Source of the DNA: CAYJFQ01 sp964369955
GTDB lineage: Bacteria > Bacillota_I > Bacilli_A > Erysipelotrichales > Erysipelotrichaceae
DNA: 64,000 bases
NCBI GenBank assembly: GCA_964369955.1
Contig: CAYJFQ010000005.1
Span: forward strand, 24,317 to 88,316
Direction: 5' to 3'
Shown here: positions 8,387-15,730 of the stretch, piece by piece
Position numbering within the stretch: position 1 is the first letter of the stretch
Layout of the letters: every line of letters begins with the position of its first letter
Notes under the pieces: model-generated
What the model was told of the DNA's origin: nothing
Database searches by the model: none
The model's input: only the letters and a program-made list of their open reading frames with translations
Program-made: the position numbers and the translations under genes

Positions 8387-9229
8387 ATGAGTTTAAAAGT
8401 TATAGTGTTGGATATTGATGGTACATTGTTAAATGATGATAAAGTGATATCGCCTACTACTCATGAAGTTTTAGTTAAATCCTTAGAAAAAGGCTACCAG
8501 ATTATTTTATGTTCAGGTCGCCCACTCAATGGTGTTTATAAGTACGGAAAAGCCTTAGACTTTGAAAAGTATGGCGGATTATTGATTGGTTATAATGGAG
8601 CCAAAGTGTATGACTATCAAAATAAAGAATTGCTTTACAATCAAACTATGGATATTGAGAAATCAAAAGAAGCCTTAAACTATTTAAAGGATTTTGAAGT
8701 GATAACAATGATCGATAATGATACTTATATGTTTGTCGATGATGCTTATAAAGCAGATGTGACTATCGATGGAGTTACTAAAAATATTATTGAATATGAA
8801 TCACGTTGTTGTGATTTTAAGGTTTGTGAGGTTGGTGATCAAGCTGAATTTTTAAATTATCATTTAAATAAAATTCTTGTTTCTGGTAATCCTGAATACT
8901 TAGTTGAGAATTATGATAAGTTGTCTGAACCTTTTATTGGAATATTTAATTGTGCGATGTCTTCACCATTTTATTTTGAATACACCGCAATTAATGTTAG
9001 TAAGCAGAGTGGTTTAGAGTTTGCCTTGAAACAATTAAAGGTTGATAAATCAGAGGTTATTGGCTTTGGTGATAGTTTTAATGATCTGCCTCTGTTTGAA
9101 GGTGTTGGAATTAAAGTAGCAATGGGAAATGCAATTGATCAGTTAAAAGAAGTGGCTGATATTATTGCGCCCGATAATAATAATGATGGTGTTGCAAAGG
9201 TATTGGTGGAGGTTTTAGATTTACAATAA
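8387..9229 (+). CDS. Cof-type HAD phosphatase
   Basis: A 280-residue HAD hydrolase of the Cof/IIB type. The nucleophile and acid are in VLDIDGTLLND (Asp9, Asp11), motif II is in LCSGRP, and the metal-binding acidic motif is GFGDSFNDLPLF. The large alpha/beta cap between motifs II and III is the substrate lid. These enzymes dephosphorylate sugar phosphates or flavin/pyridoxal phosphates; substrate cannot be read from sequence. It starts 9 nt after gntR with GAGGGG upstream, so the two form one operon and it may be controlled together with deoC. Confidence 0.88.
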   Translation: MSLKVIVLDIDGTLLNDDKVISPTTHEVLVKSLEKGYQIILCSGRPLNGVYKYGKALDFEKYGGLLIGYNGAKVYDYQNKELLYNQTMDIEKSKEALNYLKDFEVITMIDNDTYMFVDDAYKADVTIDGVTKNIIEYESRCCDFKVCEVGDQAEFLNYHLNKILVSGNPEYLVENYDKLSEPFIGIFNCAMSSPFYFEYTAINVSKQSGLEFALKQLKVDKSEVIGFGDSFNDLPLFEGVGIKVAMGNAIDQLKEVADIIAPDNNNDGVAKVLVEVLDLQ

Positions 9230-9280
9230 TTTAATTTGTTTATTCAACTGGTAATTGTTGAATATTTAACTTGATTATGG

Positions 9281-9286
9281 TAATAT
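9281..9286 (+). promoter_or_regulatory. rpsO -10 element
   Basis: TATGG followed by TAATAT gives an extended -10 before the structured rpsO leader. It resembles the TGGTAAAAT elements at 48766, 50256 and 56688. Confidence 0.5.
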
Positions 9287-9296
9287 ATTATTGCTT

Positions 9297-9348
9297 TTAG
9301 TCTTGGTTTTGGGAGACTCCGACCTTATACTCGGATTAGAAGGACTAA
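9297..9348 (+). promoter_or_regulatory. Structured rpsO leader, candidate S15 autoregulatory element
   Basis: The outer stem TTAGTC (9297-9302) pairs with GACTAA (9343-9348). Inside, GGAG/CTCC (9312-9320) and CCGA/TCGG (9319-9334) share bases and are mutually exclusive. It lies directly before the rpsO Shine-Dalgarno sequence, where S15 leaders regulate rpsO in other Bacillota. The specific S15 binding is inferred. Confidence 0.6.
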
Positions 9349-9367
9349 TTTTGAAAGGAGAAACAAA

Positions 9368-9634
9368 ATGTTAACGAAAGAAAACAAACAGCAAATCATG
9401 AAAGAGTTCGCTATTAAAGAAGGCGATACTGGTTCACCTGAGGTGCAAATCGCAGTATTAACTGCAGAAATCAACCGCTTGAACGATCATATGAAAGTTC
9501 ATAAAAAAGACTACGCTTCATTAAGAGGTATGTTAAAAATGGTTGGTAGACGTCGTAACTTTTTATCTTATTTGAGAAATAAAGATGTAAATCGTTACCG
9601 TGAAATCATTAAACGTTTAGGTTTAAGAAAATAA
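9368..9634 (+). CDS. rpsO: Ribosomal protein S15
   Basis: An 88-residue primary 16S rRNA-binding protein of the small subunit. The family signature runs from TGSPEVQIAVLT through INRLNDHMKVHKKDY, followed by RGMLKMVGRRRNFLSYL and the C-terminal RLGLRK. Length is normal (88-89). AAAGGAG lies 7 nt before the ATG. It is a single-gene transcript with its own terminator. The codon choice is that of a highly expressed gene (CGT arginines, AAC/GAC use higher than in neighbours). Confidence 0.98.
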   Translation: MLTKENKQQIMKEFAIKEGDTGSPEVQIAVLTAEINRLNDHMKVHKKDYASLRGMLKMVGRRRNFLSYLRNKDVNRYREIIKRLGLRK

Positions 9635-9656
9635 GCATATTTATGCTTATTTTTTT
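9631..9656 (+). terminator. rpsO intrinsic terminator
   Basis: ATAAGCAT/ATGCTTAT forms an 8-bp stem (9631-9638 with 9643-9650) with a 4-nt loop and a run of seven T. Confidence 0.85.
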
Positions 9657-9683
9657 ATATACAAAAAGAGGGATGGAACAAAA

Positions 9684-10532
9684 ATGTTGATAACACTTAA
9701 AGAATTGTTAGCTATAGCTGATGAAAAAGGAATTGCATTTGCGTCATTTAATGCGCCAAACTACGAATCTGCTTTAGCAGTTATTGAGGCTGGTGAAGAG
9801 TTGAATTTACCAGTTATTTTAAGTCATGGTCCAGGTCATGATTGTTTTGTGAAAATGGAAGATATTATCGGAATTTATAAAATGCTTGCAGAGCGTGCTA
9901 GTGTTGATGTGTGTATTCATTTAGATCACACTTCAGATTTAGACTATATTAGAAGAGCCCTTGAAGAAGGTGTTACTTCTGTTATGTTTGATGGAAGTCA
10001 CTATTCTTTTGAAGAAAATATTAAAATGTCTAAAGAAGTAGTGGAAATGGCGAAGAAGTACGGCGCTAGCGTTGAAGCTGAATTAGGTAAAGTGGCAAAT
10101 TCTACTTTTGGACATGCGGAAGTAGAATTTGAGGATAATGTAGCAGAATATACAAATGTTAATGAGGCAATCCAATTTGTAAATGAAACTGGAATCGACG
10201 CTTTAGCAGTTGCAATTGGGACAGTTCATGGAGTTTATACTAGTGAGCCAAAACTTGACTTACCAAGAGTTAAAGACTTAAAAGAAGCGGTTAATATTCC
10301 GCTTGTAATGCATGGTGGTAGTGGTGTTAAAGATGACGATGTTAAGGTAGCGATTACCAATGGAATTCGCAAAATTAACTATTACACTTATATGAGTTTA
10401 GATGGTGGTATGGCAGTTAAGGAGCATTGTGAAACAAGAGAAAAAGTGTTTTTCCATGATGTAGTTACTGTTGGAAAAGAAGCGATGAAAGCTGATGTTT
10501 TACGTGCAATGAAGTTGTTTAGTACTAAGTAA
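9684..10532 (+). CDS. Class II ketose-bisphosphate aldolase
   Basis: A 282-residue zinc aldolase of the FbaA/GatY/KbaY group. The metal-binding segment ICIHLDHTSDLDYI contains the paired histidines and aspartate; SVMFDGSHYSFEENI, the zinc histidines in AVAIGTVHGVY and VMHGGSGV, and KINYYT near the end follow the family order. It could act on fructose-1,6- or tagatose-1,6-bisphosphate; the short length is common to both. It follows rpsO's terminator with no strong promoter visible, and its own terminator follows. A GAGGG site lies 11 nt upstream of the ATG, longer than optimal. Placed before the sugar-phosphate operon, it probably supplies central glycolysis. Confidence 0.88.
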   Translation: MLITLKELLAIADEKGIAFASFNAPNYESALAVIEAGEELNLPVILSHGPGHDCFVKMEDIIGIYKMLAERASVDVCIHLDHTSDLDYIRRALEEGVTSVMFDGSHYSFEENIKMSKEVVEMAKKYGASVEAELGKVANSTFGHAEVEFEDNVAEYTNVNEAIQFVNETGIDALAVAIGTVHGVYTSEPKLDLPRVKDLKEAVNIPLVMHGGSGVKDDDVKVAITNGIRKINYYTYMSLDGGMAVKEHCETREKVFFHDVVTVGKEAMKADVLRAMKLFSTK

Positions 10533-10540
10533 TTCTTAAG

Positions 10541-10560
10541 GAGGCCTATGCCTCTTTTTT
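10541..10560 (+). terminator. Intrinsic terminator after aldolase
   Basis: GAGGC (10541-10545) and GCCTC (10550-10554) pair around a 4-nt loop, followed by TTTTTT. Confidence 0.85.
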
Positions 10561-10656
10561 AATAAACAATTACTCAAAATGGTTATTTTGATTCAAAAAA
10601 ATTAAAATACAATTTGAATATGAGATAATAAAATAATAAAAACAAGGGAGAACACT

Positions 10657-11415
10657 ATGAAATTAATTATTGAAAAAGATTATGATGCAGTAAGTAAAAA
10701 AATGGCAGACTTAGTTGCGGAAGCGGTTAATGAAAAACCCAATTTAATATTCTGTCTTCCAGCAGGGGCATCTCCTATTGGGATGTATAAATATTTAGTT
10801 GAGATGTTTAATAATAAGGAAGTAAGTTTTAAGGATATGATTACTTATGATATGGATGAGTATGTTGGTATTGGTCCTGATAATGATCAAAGTTACGCAT
10901 ATTTTATGCAGAAACATTTCTTAAAATTTGTTGATGTTAATCCTGATAATGTATTTTATCCAGATGGCATGGCTGCTGATTTAGATAAGATGTGTCGTGA
11001 ATATAGCGAAGAAATATTTGCCAAAGGTGGCCTTGATTTAGCAATCACTGGTATTGGATCTGATGGTCATATTGCGTTTAATGAACCTAATGATAAATTA
11101 ATTCCAAGAACACATTACATAGATTTAGAAGAAAGCACAAGAATTAATAATGCTCATTTCTTTGATGGTAATTTAGACTTAGTTCCAAAACAAGCTATTA
11201 CAATTGGAATGGAAGATATTTTAAGAACAAAATTATTTTTAGTGGTCGCAAGTGGTCTTAAAAAAGCTGATTTAGTTAAAAAGACTTTTGAAGAAGAGGT
11301 TCTAGATCCAATGTGGCCTGTTTCTTTCTTGAGAATGCATTCAAATTGCATCTTTGTAATTGATGAAGAGGCAGCTTCTACAACTGATCCTGAAGTGTTA
11401 AAAAGGTATTTATAA
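10657..11415 (+). CDS. NagB-like aminosugar-phosphate deaminase/isomerase
   Basis: A 252-residue member of the glucosamine-6-phosphate deaminase/6-phosphogluconolactonase family and first gene of a five-gene operon. Motif spacing is identical to the paralogue at 26-748: AGASP (36-40), Asp67-Glu68 and GIGSDGHIAFNEP (132-144). Here the E. coli-like Asp137 is present, but the phosphate loop reads AGASP instead of TGSTP/TGGTP. The two paralogues thus belong to different branches. Its stop overlaps the ATG of the HPS gene (TAATG). AAGGGAG precedes the ATG. Deamination to fructose-6-phosphate would feed the next two enzymes; a different amino sugar is possible. Confidence 0.82.
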   Translation: MKLIIEKDYDAVSKKMADLVAEAVNEKPNLIFCLPAGASPIGMYKYLVEMFNNKEVSFKDMITYDMDEYVGIGPDNDQSYAYFMQKHFLKFVDVNPDNVFYPDGMAADLDKMCREYSEEIFAKGGLDLAITGIGSDGHIAFNEPNDKLIPRTHYIDLEESTRINNAHFFDGNLDLVPKQAITIGMEDILRTKLFLVVASGLKKADLVKKTFEEEVLDPMWPVSFLRMHSNCIFVIDEEAASTTDPEVLKRYL

Positions 11416-12053
11416 TGGGTCACTTGCAGTTAGCCCTTGATACTTTGACTTTTGAAGAGAGTTTAAAGTTACTAGATGAAGTGAAAGATAGTGTTGATAT
11501 TGTTGAGATCGGCACACCGTTTTTATTAAATGAAGGTTTAAAAGTATTGACTAAAATAAAAGAGGCATATCCTAATTACATATACTTGGCTGATGCTAAA
11601 ATAGTTGATGGTGCAAAAATTGAGGCTACTGACGCTTTTGAGGCAGGCGCTGACATTGTGACTGTTTTAGGACTTGCAGATAACAAGACAGTTAGTGATG
11701 TTGTGGAGTGCGCTAAAATCTATGGCACAAAAGTAATGGTTGATTTGATTAATGTTAGTGATATTGGAAAGAGAAGTAAAGAATTACTGGCATTAGGAGT
11801 CGATTATCTTTGTGTGCATACAGCTTTTGATGTTCAAGACACCACTCTTCCACCTTTAGAAGATTTAAAAATCATTAATCAATTAGGTAATTGTTATAGT
11901 GGCGTTGCTGGTGGTGTTGGTTTAAAAACTATCAAAGAAATTGCGGCTGAAAAACCTGCTGTAGTAGTGGTGGGAGGCGCAATCACTAATAGTGAAAACC
12001 CTAAAGAAATCGCAAGATTAATTAAGATGGAGATTAATAATGAAGGTCGTTAA
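11415..12053 (+). CDS. hxlA: 3-hexulose-6-phosphate synthase
   Basis: An aldolase of the OMP decarboxylase superfamily that joins formaldehyde and ribulose-5-phosphate to D-arabino-3-hexulose-6-phosphate, or does the reverse. The 212 residues include LQLALDTL, IVEIGTPF, the metal-binding DAKIVD (Asp-x-Lys-x-x-Asp), YLCVHTAFDVQ and VVVGGAIT, close to Bacillus HxlA. The CVHTAFDVQ segment favours HPS over keto-gulonate-6-phosphate decarboxylase. It is followed by PHI with a 14-nt overlap, the canonical ribulose monophosphate pair. With no other methylotrophy genes in view, formaldehyde detoxification or pentose formation are the likely uses. Confidence 0.9.
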   Translation: MGHLQLALDTLTFEESLKLLDEVKDSVDIVEIGTPFLLNEGLKVLTKIKEAYPNYIYLADAKIVDGAKIEATDAFEAGADIVTVLGLADNKTVSDVVECAKIYGTKVMVDLINVSDIGKRSKELLALGVDYLCVHTAFDVQDTTLPPLEDLKIINQLGNCYSGVAGGVGLKTIKEIAAEKPAVVVVGGAITNSENPKEIARLIKMEINNEGR

Positions 12054-12570
12054 TAAAGTAGAACTTCTTTTAAGTGAGCACCAAGAAGCGTGTCAATTAC
12101 TTAATGAAGAAAAGTTTAATGATTTGTACAAAGAATTAAATTTAGCTAATCGTATCTTTGTTAGTGCTGCTGGTCGTTCCTTATTACAAATAAAGGGTTT
12201 TGCAATGCGCTTAATGCATATTGACTACAACGTGGTAATGGTTAACGAAATAACGACACCAGCCATCACAAAAGATGATTTATTAATTGTAGCTAGTGGA
12301 TCTGGAGAAACAACTGGAATCATTAATCAAGTAAATAAAGCTAAAAACATTGGCGCAAGAACAATTGCGATTACTTTAAATCCTAATTCTACACTAGCTA
12401 TCATTTCTGATGATTTCCTATTATTACCCAAGATTACAAGTAAAGTTACTGGCGGAACTCAGTTTGAACAGTTTTTAGGAATAACTTTGGATGCTTTCAT
12501 CGTTAGCATTATGGAAGATAAAAATATGGATAATAACTACATCTTTAAAAATCATTCAAACCTAGAGTAA
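12040..12570 (+). CDS. hxlB: 6-phospho-3-hexuloisomerase
   Basis: Isomerises hexulose-6-phosphate to fructose-6-phosphate, the partner reaction of HPS. The 176 residues are a single SIS domain: FVSAAGRSLLQIKGFAMRL carries the sugar-phosphate loop, LIVASGSGETTGIINQV the second serine-rich loop, and a conserved C-terminal TQFEQFLGITLDAFI helix follows. Length matches the family (176-190). Its ATG lies inside the HPS gene, giving tight coupling. Downstream a TIM-barrel isomerase follows after 8 nt. Confidence 0.9.
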   Translation: MKVVNKVELLLSEHQEACQLLNEEKFNDLYKELNLANRIFVSAAGRSLLQIKGFAMRLMHIDYNVVMVNEITTPAITKDDLLIVASGSGETTGIINQVNKAKNIGARTIAITLNPNSTLAIISDDFLLLPKITSKVTGGTQFEQFLGITLDAFIVSIMEDKNMDNNYIFKNHSNLE

Positions 12571-12578
12571 ATAAAGTT

Positions 12579-13409
12579 ATGAAGATAGGAATATTTTCTC
12601 GTAGTTATGATTATCACGACCTAGAAAAGGTTTATCAAGCTATGACTAATCAGGGCATATATCATACTCAACTTAATCTTTTAAGCGCAGGGTTAAGTCC
12701 TTTGCCTGTGGTCATAAGTGATGATAAAATAAAAGAAATTAGAGAGCTTACAAATAGATATGGAATAACTATTGAAGTGCTATCTGGAACTTTTAATATG
12801 ATAGATCCAGATCTAACCAAGAGAAGAGAATCAATTATTCAATTTGAGACACAATGTAAAATTGCTAGTAATTTAAATATTCCAATTGTTAGTTTATGCA
12901 CAGGCTCTAAAAATCCAAACAGTAAATGGATTTGGGATGACAAAAACCTTACAACTCAAGCATACGAAGATTTAATTAACACTACAAAATCTATAATCAA
13001 ATATGCTGAAAAATACAATGTAATATTAGGGGTTGAAGTTGAGGCTAGTAATGTAATAAATACTGCAAATTTTGCGCTAAGATATTTAAATGATATCGAT
13101 AGCAAATATTTAAAAGTCATTATGGATGGTGCAAACTTATTTGACTTAAACAATGTATATAAGATGGAAGAAACCTTAAATGAAGCTTTTGAGTTATTAT
13201 GGGATAATGTCGTAATAGTTCATGGCAAAGATTTTATTGTGGATGATGTAGTGAAGTTTGTTCCATTAGGTCAAGGAATATTTAATTATCAACATTATTT
13301 AAAACTGCTAAGAGATTACAATTATCAAGGAGCTTTAATTATCCATGATGTAAAGGAAGAAGATGTTAGTAGTGCTATAACATATCTTAATAATATAAGT
13401 AAGGAGTGA
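12579..13409 (+). CDS. Sugar phosphate isomerase/epimerase (xylose isomerase-like TIM barrel)
   Basis: A 276-residue AP-endonuclease-2 superfamily TIM barrel. Likely metal ligands are in VILGVEVEAS (Glu), KVIMDGANLFD (Asp), VVIVHGKDF (His) and near GQGIFNYQHYL. Such proteins epimerise or isomerise keto-sugars or act as dehydratases; the substrate cannot be named. It is the fourth gene of the NagB-like/HPS/PHI operon and overlaps the next gene by TGATG. There is no Shine-Dalgarno site before the ATG, so it may depend on translation of the upstream gene. Confidence 0.8.
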   Translation: MKIGIFSRSYDYHDLEKVYQAMTNQGIYHTQLNLLSAGLSPLPVVISDDKIKEIRELTNRYGITIEVLSGTFNMIDPDLTKRRESIIQFETQCKIASNLNIPIVSLCTGSKNPNSKWIWDDKNLTTQAYEDLINTTKSIIKYAEKYNVILGVEVEASNVINTANFALRYLNDIDSKYLKVIMDGANLFDLNNVYKMEETLNEAFELLWDNVVIVHGKDFIVDDVVKFVPLGQGIFNYQHYLKLLRDYNYQGALIIHDVKEEDVSSAITYLNNISKE

Positions 13410-14194
13410 TGATCTTGAATAATTTTAATTCTTCTAATTTAAATTTAGAGTACAAAGTTATTGGCGAAGGGAGACCTTTTATTTTTCTACATGGATTAGG
13501 TGGTGATATTTCTCAAATAATTAGTGCCTATCAAGAAATAGCTGGAGTACAATTAATCACTTTAAACCAACAAGGGCATGGTAATAGCGAAGTAGATTGG
13601 GATAACTATAATTTTGAATATTTAGCTAATGATGTAATTAATTTAATGGATCATTTAAAAATTGAAAAAGCTGTTATTGGCGGCATTTCAATGGGTGCGG
13701 CTGTATCGTTAAATCTAAGTTTGAGATACCCAGAAAGAGTTGAGAAACTATTATTGGTCAGAAGTGCCTGGCTTGATACCTCAATGTCGAGCTGGTTAAA
13801 AAGAGCATTCTTTGATTTAGGTTGTGCACTTAGAGAAGGCGGACTAGAAGCGTTTAATAATAGTGTTGGTTACCAAATTGTTGACAATCATTCTAGCTAT
13901 GTCAAAAATGCCTTTATCAAACAGTTTAATAACGAAAATAATCATCGAAACTGGGAAAAGTTTATTCTCTTACCCAATTGCTTCCCAGTGATTGACTTAG
14001 ATAATTTAAGTGATTTGAATATGCCAGTTTACTTAGTAGGCACTCAAAATGATATGATTCATCCTTATGAATTTCTATTGGTTTTAAAATATTTCATCAA
14101 ACAAGCAAAAGCTTATGAGATAGTTGATAAGTCAATTGATGAGAGCTTGCACGGACAGCAATTGAATAATATTATCGAAGAGATTTTTAGATAA
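13409..14194 (+). CDS. Alpha/beta hydrolase
   Basis: A cytosolic alpha/beta-fold hydrolase of about 260 residues. The oxyanion HGLGGDI segment, the nucleophile elbow GGISMGAA (Gly-x-Ser-x-Gly), an acidic residue near GTQNDMIHP and a final DESLHGQQ histidine form the expected triad. Substrate unknown; ester or lactone hydrolysis would fit an operon of sugar-phosphate enzymes but is inference. The start is uncertain: ATG 13409 overlaps the upstream stop, while a TTG at 13415 sits at ideal distance (8 nt) from AAGGAG. The difference is two residues. Confidence 0.8.
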   Translation: MILNNFNSSNLNLEYKVIGEGRPFIFLHGLGGDISQIISAYQEIAGVQLITLNQQGHGNSEVDWDNYNFEYLANDVINLMDHLKIEKAVIGGISMGAAVSLNLSLRYPERVEKLLLVRSAWLDTSMSSWLKRAFFDLGCALREGGLEAFNNSVGYQIVDNHSSYVKNAFIKQFNNENNHRNWEKFILLPNCFPVIDLDNLSDLNMPVYLVGTQNDMIHPYEFLLVLKYFIKQAKAYEIVDKSIDESLHGQQLNNIIEEIFR

Positions 14195-14289
14195 TAGTCG
14201 GTTATATGCAGTTGATAAATTTATATGTTTTTATAAGAAAGTATATTTTTATTGAAAAGGTATAAAATAATTTTATTTGGAGGTATATT

Positions 14290-14808
14290 ATGCATCTCTA
14301 TAAGAATAAAGAAGAATTAAAAGAAGAGATAAAAAAATCATACGAAAAATATATCAATGAATTTTCTGAAATACCCAATGAATTGAAGGATAAAAGAAAT
14401 GATAATGTCGATCGAACTCCAGCTGAAAATCTTGCTTATCAAGTTGGTTGGACAACTTTGTTGTTGAAATGGGAAAATGATTATAAGAAAGGGAACGAAG
14501 TAAAAACACCGTCAGATAAGTTTAAATGGAATCAGTTAGGAGATTTATATCAATGGTTTAATCAAAAATATTCAAAATTGTCACTTTTTGAACTTCAAGA
14601 AATACTAACAAAAAACTTAGATGATATTTATGAAATGATTGATAATTTATCTGAAGACGAGTTATTTAAACCGCATCAAAGAGAATGGGCTGACAAAGCA
14701 ACAAAATCTGCGATTTGGGAAGTATGCAGGTTCATTCATATTAACACTGTCTCTCCTTTTGGTATGTTTAGAACCAAAATAAGGAAATGGAAAAGATTAG
14801 AGCTATAA
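14290..14808 (+). CDS. ClbS/DfsB family four-helix bundle protein
   Basis: A 172-residue DUF1706/ClbS-DfsB protein. The pattern ELKEEIKKSYEKY, RTPAENLAYQVGW, LLLKWENDY and the late WEVCRFIHINTVSPFG segment with F-R-x-K-I-R-K-W-K is characteristic. ClbS of pks-positive E. coli protects against colibactin; most members are uncharacterised DinB-like bundles. GGAGGT precedes the ATG. It is likely a single gene with upstream TATAAA elements, and starts a short stretch of accessory-looking genes. Confidence 0.8.
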   Translation: MHLYKNKEELKEEIKKSYEKYINEFSEIPNELKDKRNDNVDRTPAENLAYQVGWTTLLLKWENDYKKGNEVKTPSDKFKWNQLGDLYQWFNQKYSKLSLFELQEILTKNLDDIYEMIDNLSEDELFKPHQREWADKATKSAIWEVCRFIHINTVSPFGMFRTKIRKWKRLEL

Positions 14809-14895
14809 TATTTATAAATACAAAATAATATTGAGAATAGTTTTTAGATAATTAATAATGTATAAAATAGGTTAATGCAGTCGGAGGAAAGTATA

Positions 14896-15327
14896 ATGGA
14901 TAAAATTAAATCGCAAAGTGATCTGGAAATGTTGAATAAATGTTTCAACAAAGATACACTATTATCACTAGCGACATTGGATGGAGACAGACCCACTGTA
15001 AGAATAGTGAATGCTTATTTTGAAAATGGTTCTTTTTATACGATTGTAGATGCTAAGTCTGAGAAAATGAAACAAATAATAAAGAACCCAATAGTTGGCA
15101 TCTGTTCTAATGATTATTTTTCTGCACATGGAATAGTGAGGAATTTAGGACATATTTATCACAAAGATAATCTTGAACTTGCAAAAAAGTTAAAGCTTGT
15201 ATTTGCAGAATGGTGGGATAATGGACATAGTGATTATAATGATGTAAATACTATTGTTCTGAAGATTAAATTGATTGATGCTGTATTTTTTGATTTTGAA
15301 TCAAGACATGTGATGAATTTCGATTAA
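14896..15327 (+). CDS. Pyridoxamine 5'-phosphate oxidase-like flavin protein
   Basis: A 143-residue split-barrel protein of the PNPOx-like superfamily. The order SLATLDGDRPTVRIVNAYFENGSFYTIVDAKSEKMKQI then NPIVGICSNDYFSAHGIVRNLGHI follows the family's FMN-binding barrel, and the FAEWW segment is common in the 140-residue group. Substrate unknown; many act as flavin or F420 reductases. CGGAGG at 8 nt supports the ATG at 14896 over an in-frame ATG at 14875. Neighbours give no pathway. Confidence 0.78.
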   Translation: MDKIKSQSDLEMLNKCFNKDTLLSLATLDGDRPTVRIVNAYFENGSFYTIVDAKSEKMKQIIKNPIVGICSNDYFSAHGIVRNLGHIYHKDNLELAKKLKLVFAEWWDNGHSDYNDVNTIVLKIKLIDAVFFDFESRHVMNFD

Positions 15328-15371
15328 TTGTGACAGATAAAAAATATTAGTTTCTTTTTGAAAGGAAAATG

Positions 15372-15572
15372 ATGAATAATAAATATTTATCTTATGGAAT
15401 TTCCTTCGGGTTAATGTTTGGGGCAGTGATAGGTATGGCTATAGGTTTAATTATTGATTCAATAGATGGAATGTTAAATAGTCTTATGTTTGGTCCGGCC
15501 ATTGGTGTGTTAGTTGGTATTGTGTTAGGGGCGTTATGGATTTCTCAAGACGTAATAAAGATAAATAAATAG
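15372..15572 (+). CDS. Small glycine-zipper membrane protein
   Basis: A 66-residue protein with two hydrophobic segments (about 8-28 and 36-58) rich in Gly-x3-Gly spacing (GLMFGAVIGMAIGL, GPAIGVLVGIVLGAL). Such glycine zippers pack helices tightly in membranes. Not recognised as a named family. ATG 15372 is 6 nt from AAAGG, better than the ATG at 15369. It is followed by a terminator. Confidence 0.6.
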   Translation: MNNKYLSYGISFGLMFGAVIGMAIGLIIDSIDGMLNSLMFGPAIGVLVGIVLGALWISQDVIKINK

Positions 15573-15600
15573 TGTTTGTTTAGCGAATCGTTTAGTTAAA

Positions 15601-15622
15601 AAAGAGGAAATCCTCTTTTTTT
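15601..15622 (+). terminator. Intrinsic terminator
   Basis: AAAGAGGA (15601-15608) pairs with TCCTCTTT (15611-15618), ending in a run of seven T. It isolates pnp from upstream genes. Confidence 0.8.
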
Positions 15623-15689
15623 CTTGGTGTTTAATTAAGTAATAAAACTATATTGTTTATTCTTGAATAATTACTTTTTTATGATTTTA

Positions 15690-15698
15690 TGCTACAAT
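15690..15698 (+). promoter_or_regulatory. pnp extended -10 promoter
   Basis: TGCTACAAT forms an extended -10 about 32 nt before the pnp ATG; the -35 (TTACTT, 15671-15676) is weak. Confidence 0.45.
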
Positions 15699-15730
15699 AA
15701 GTTCGATAAAATAAAGAAGGAAAAGAAAAG

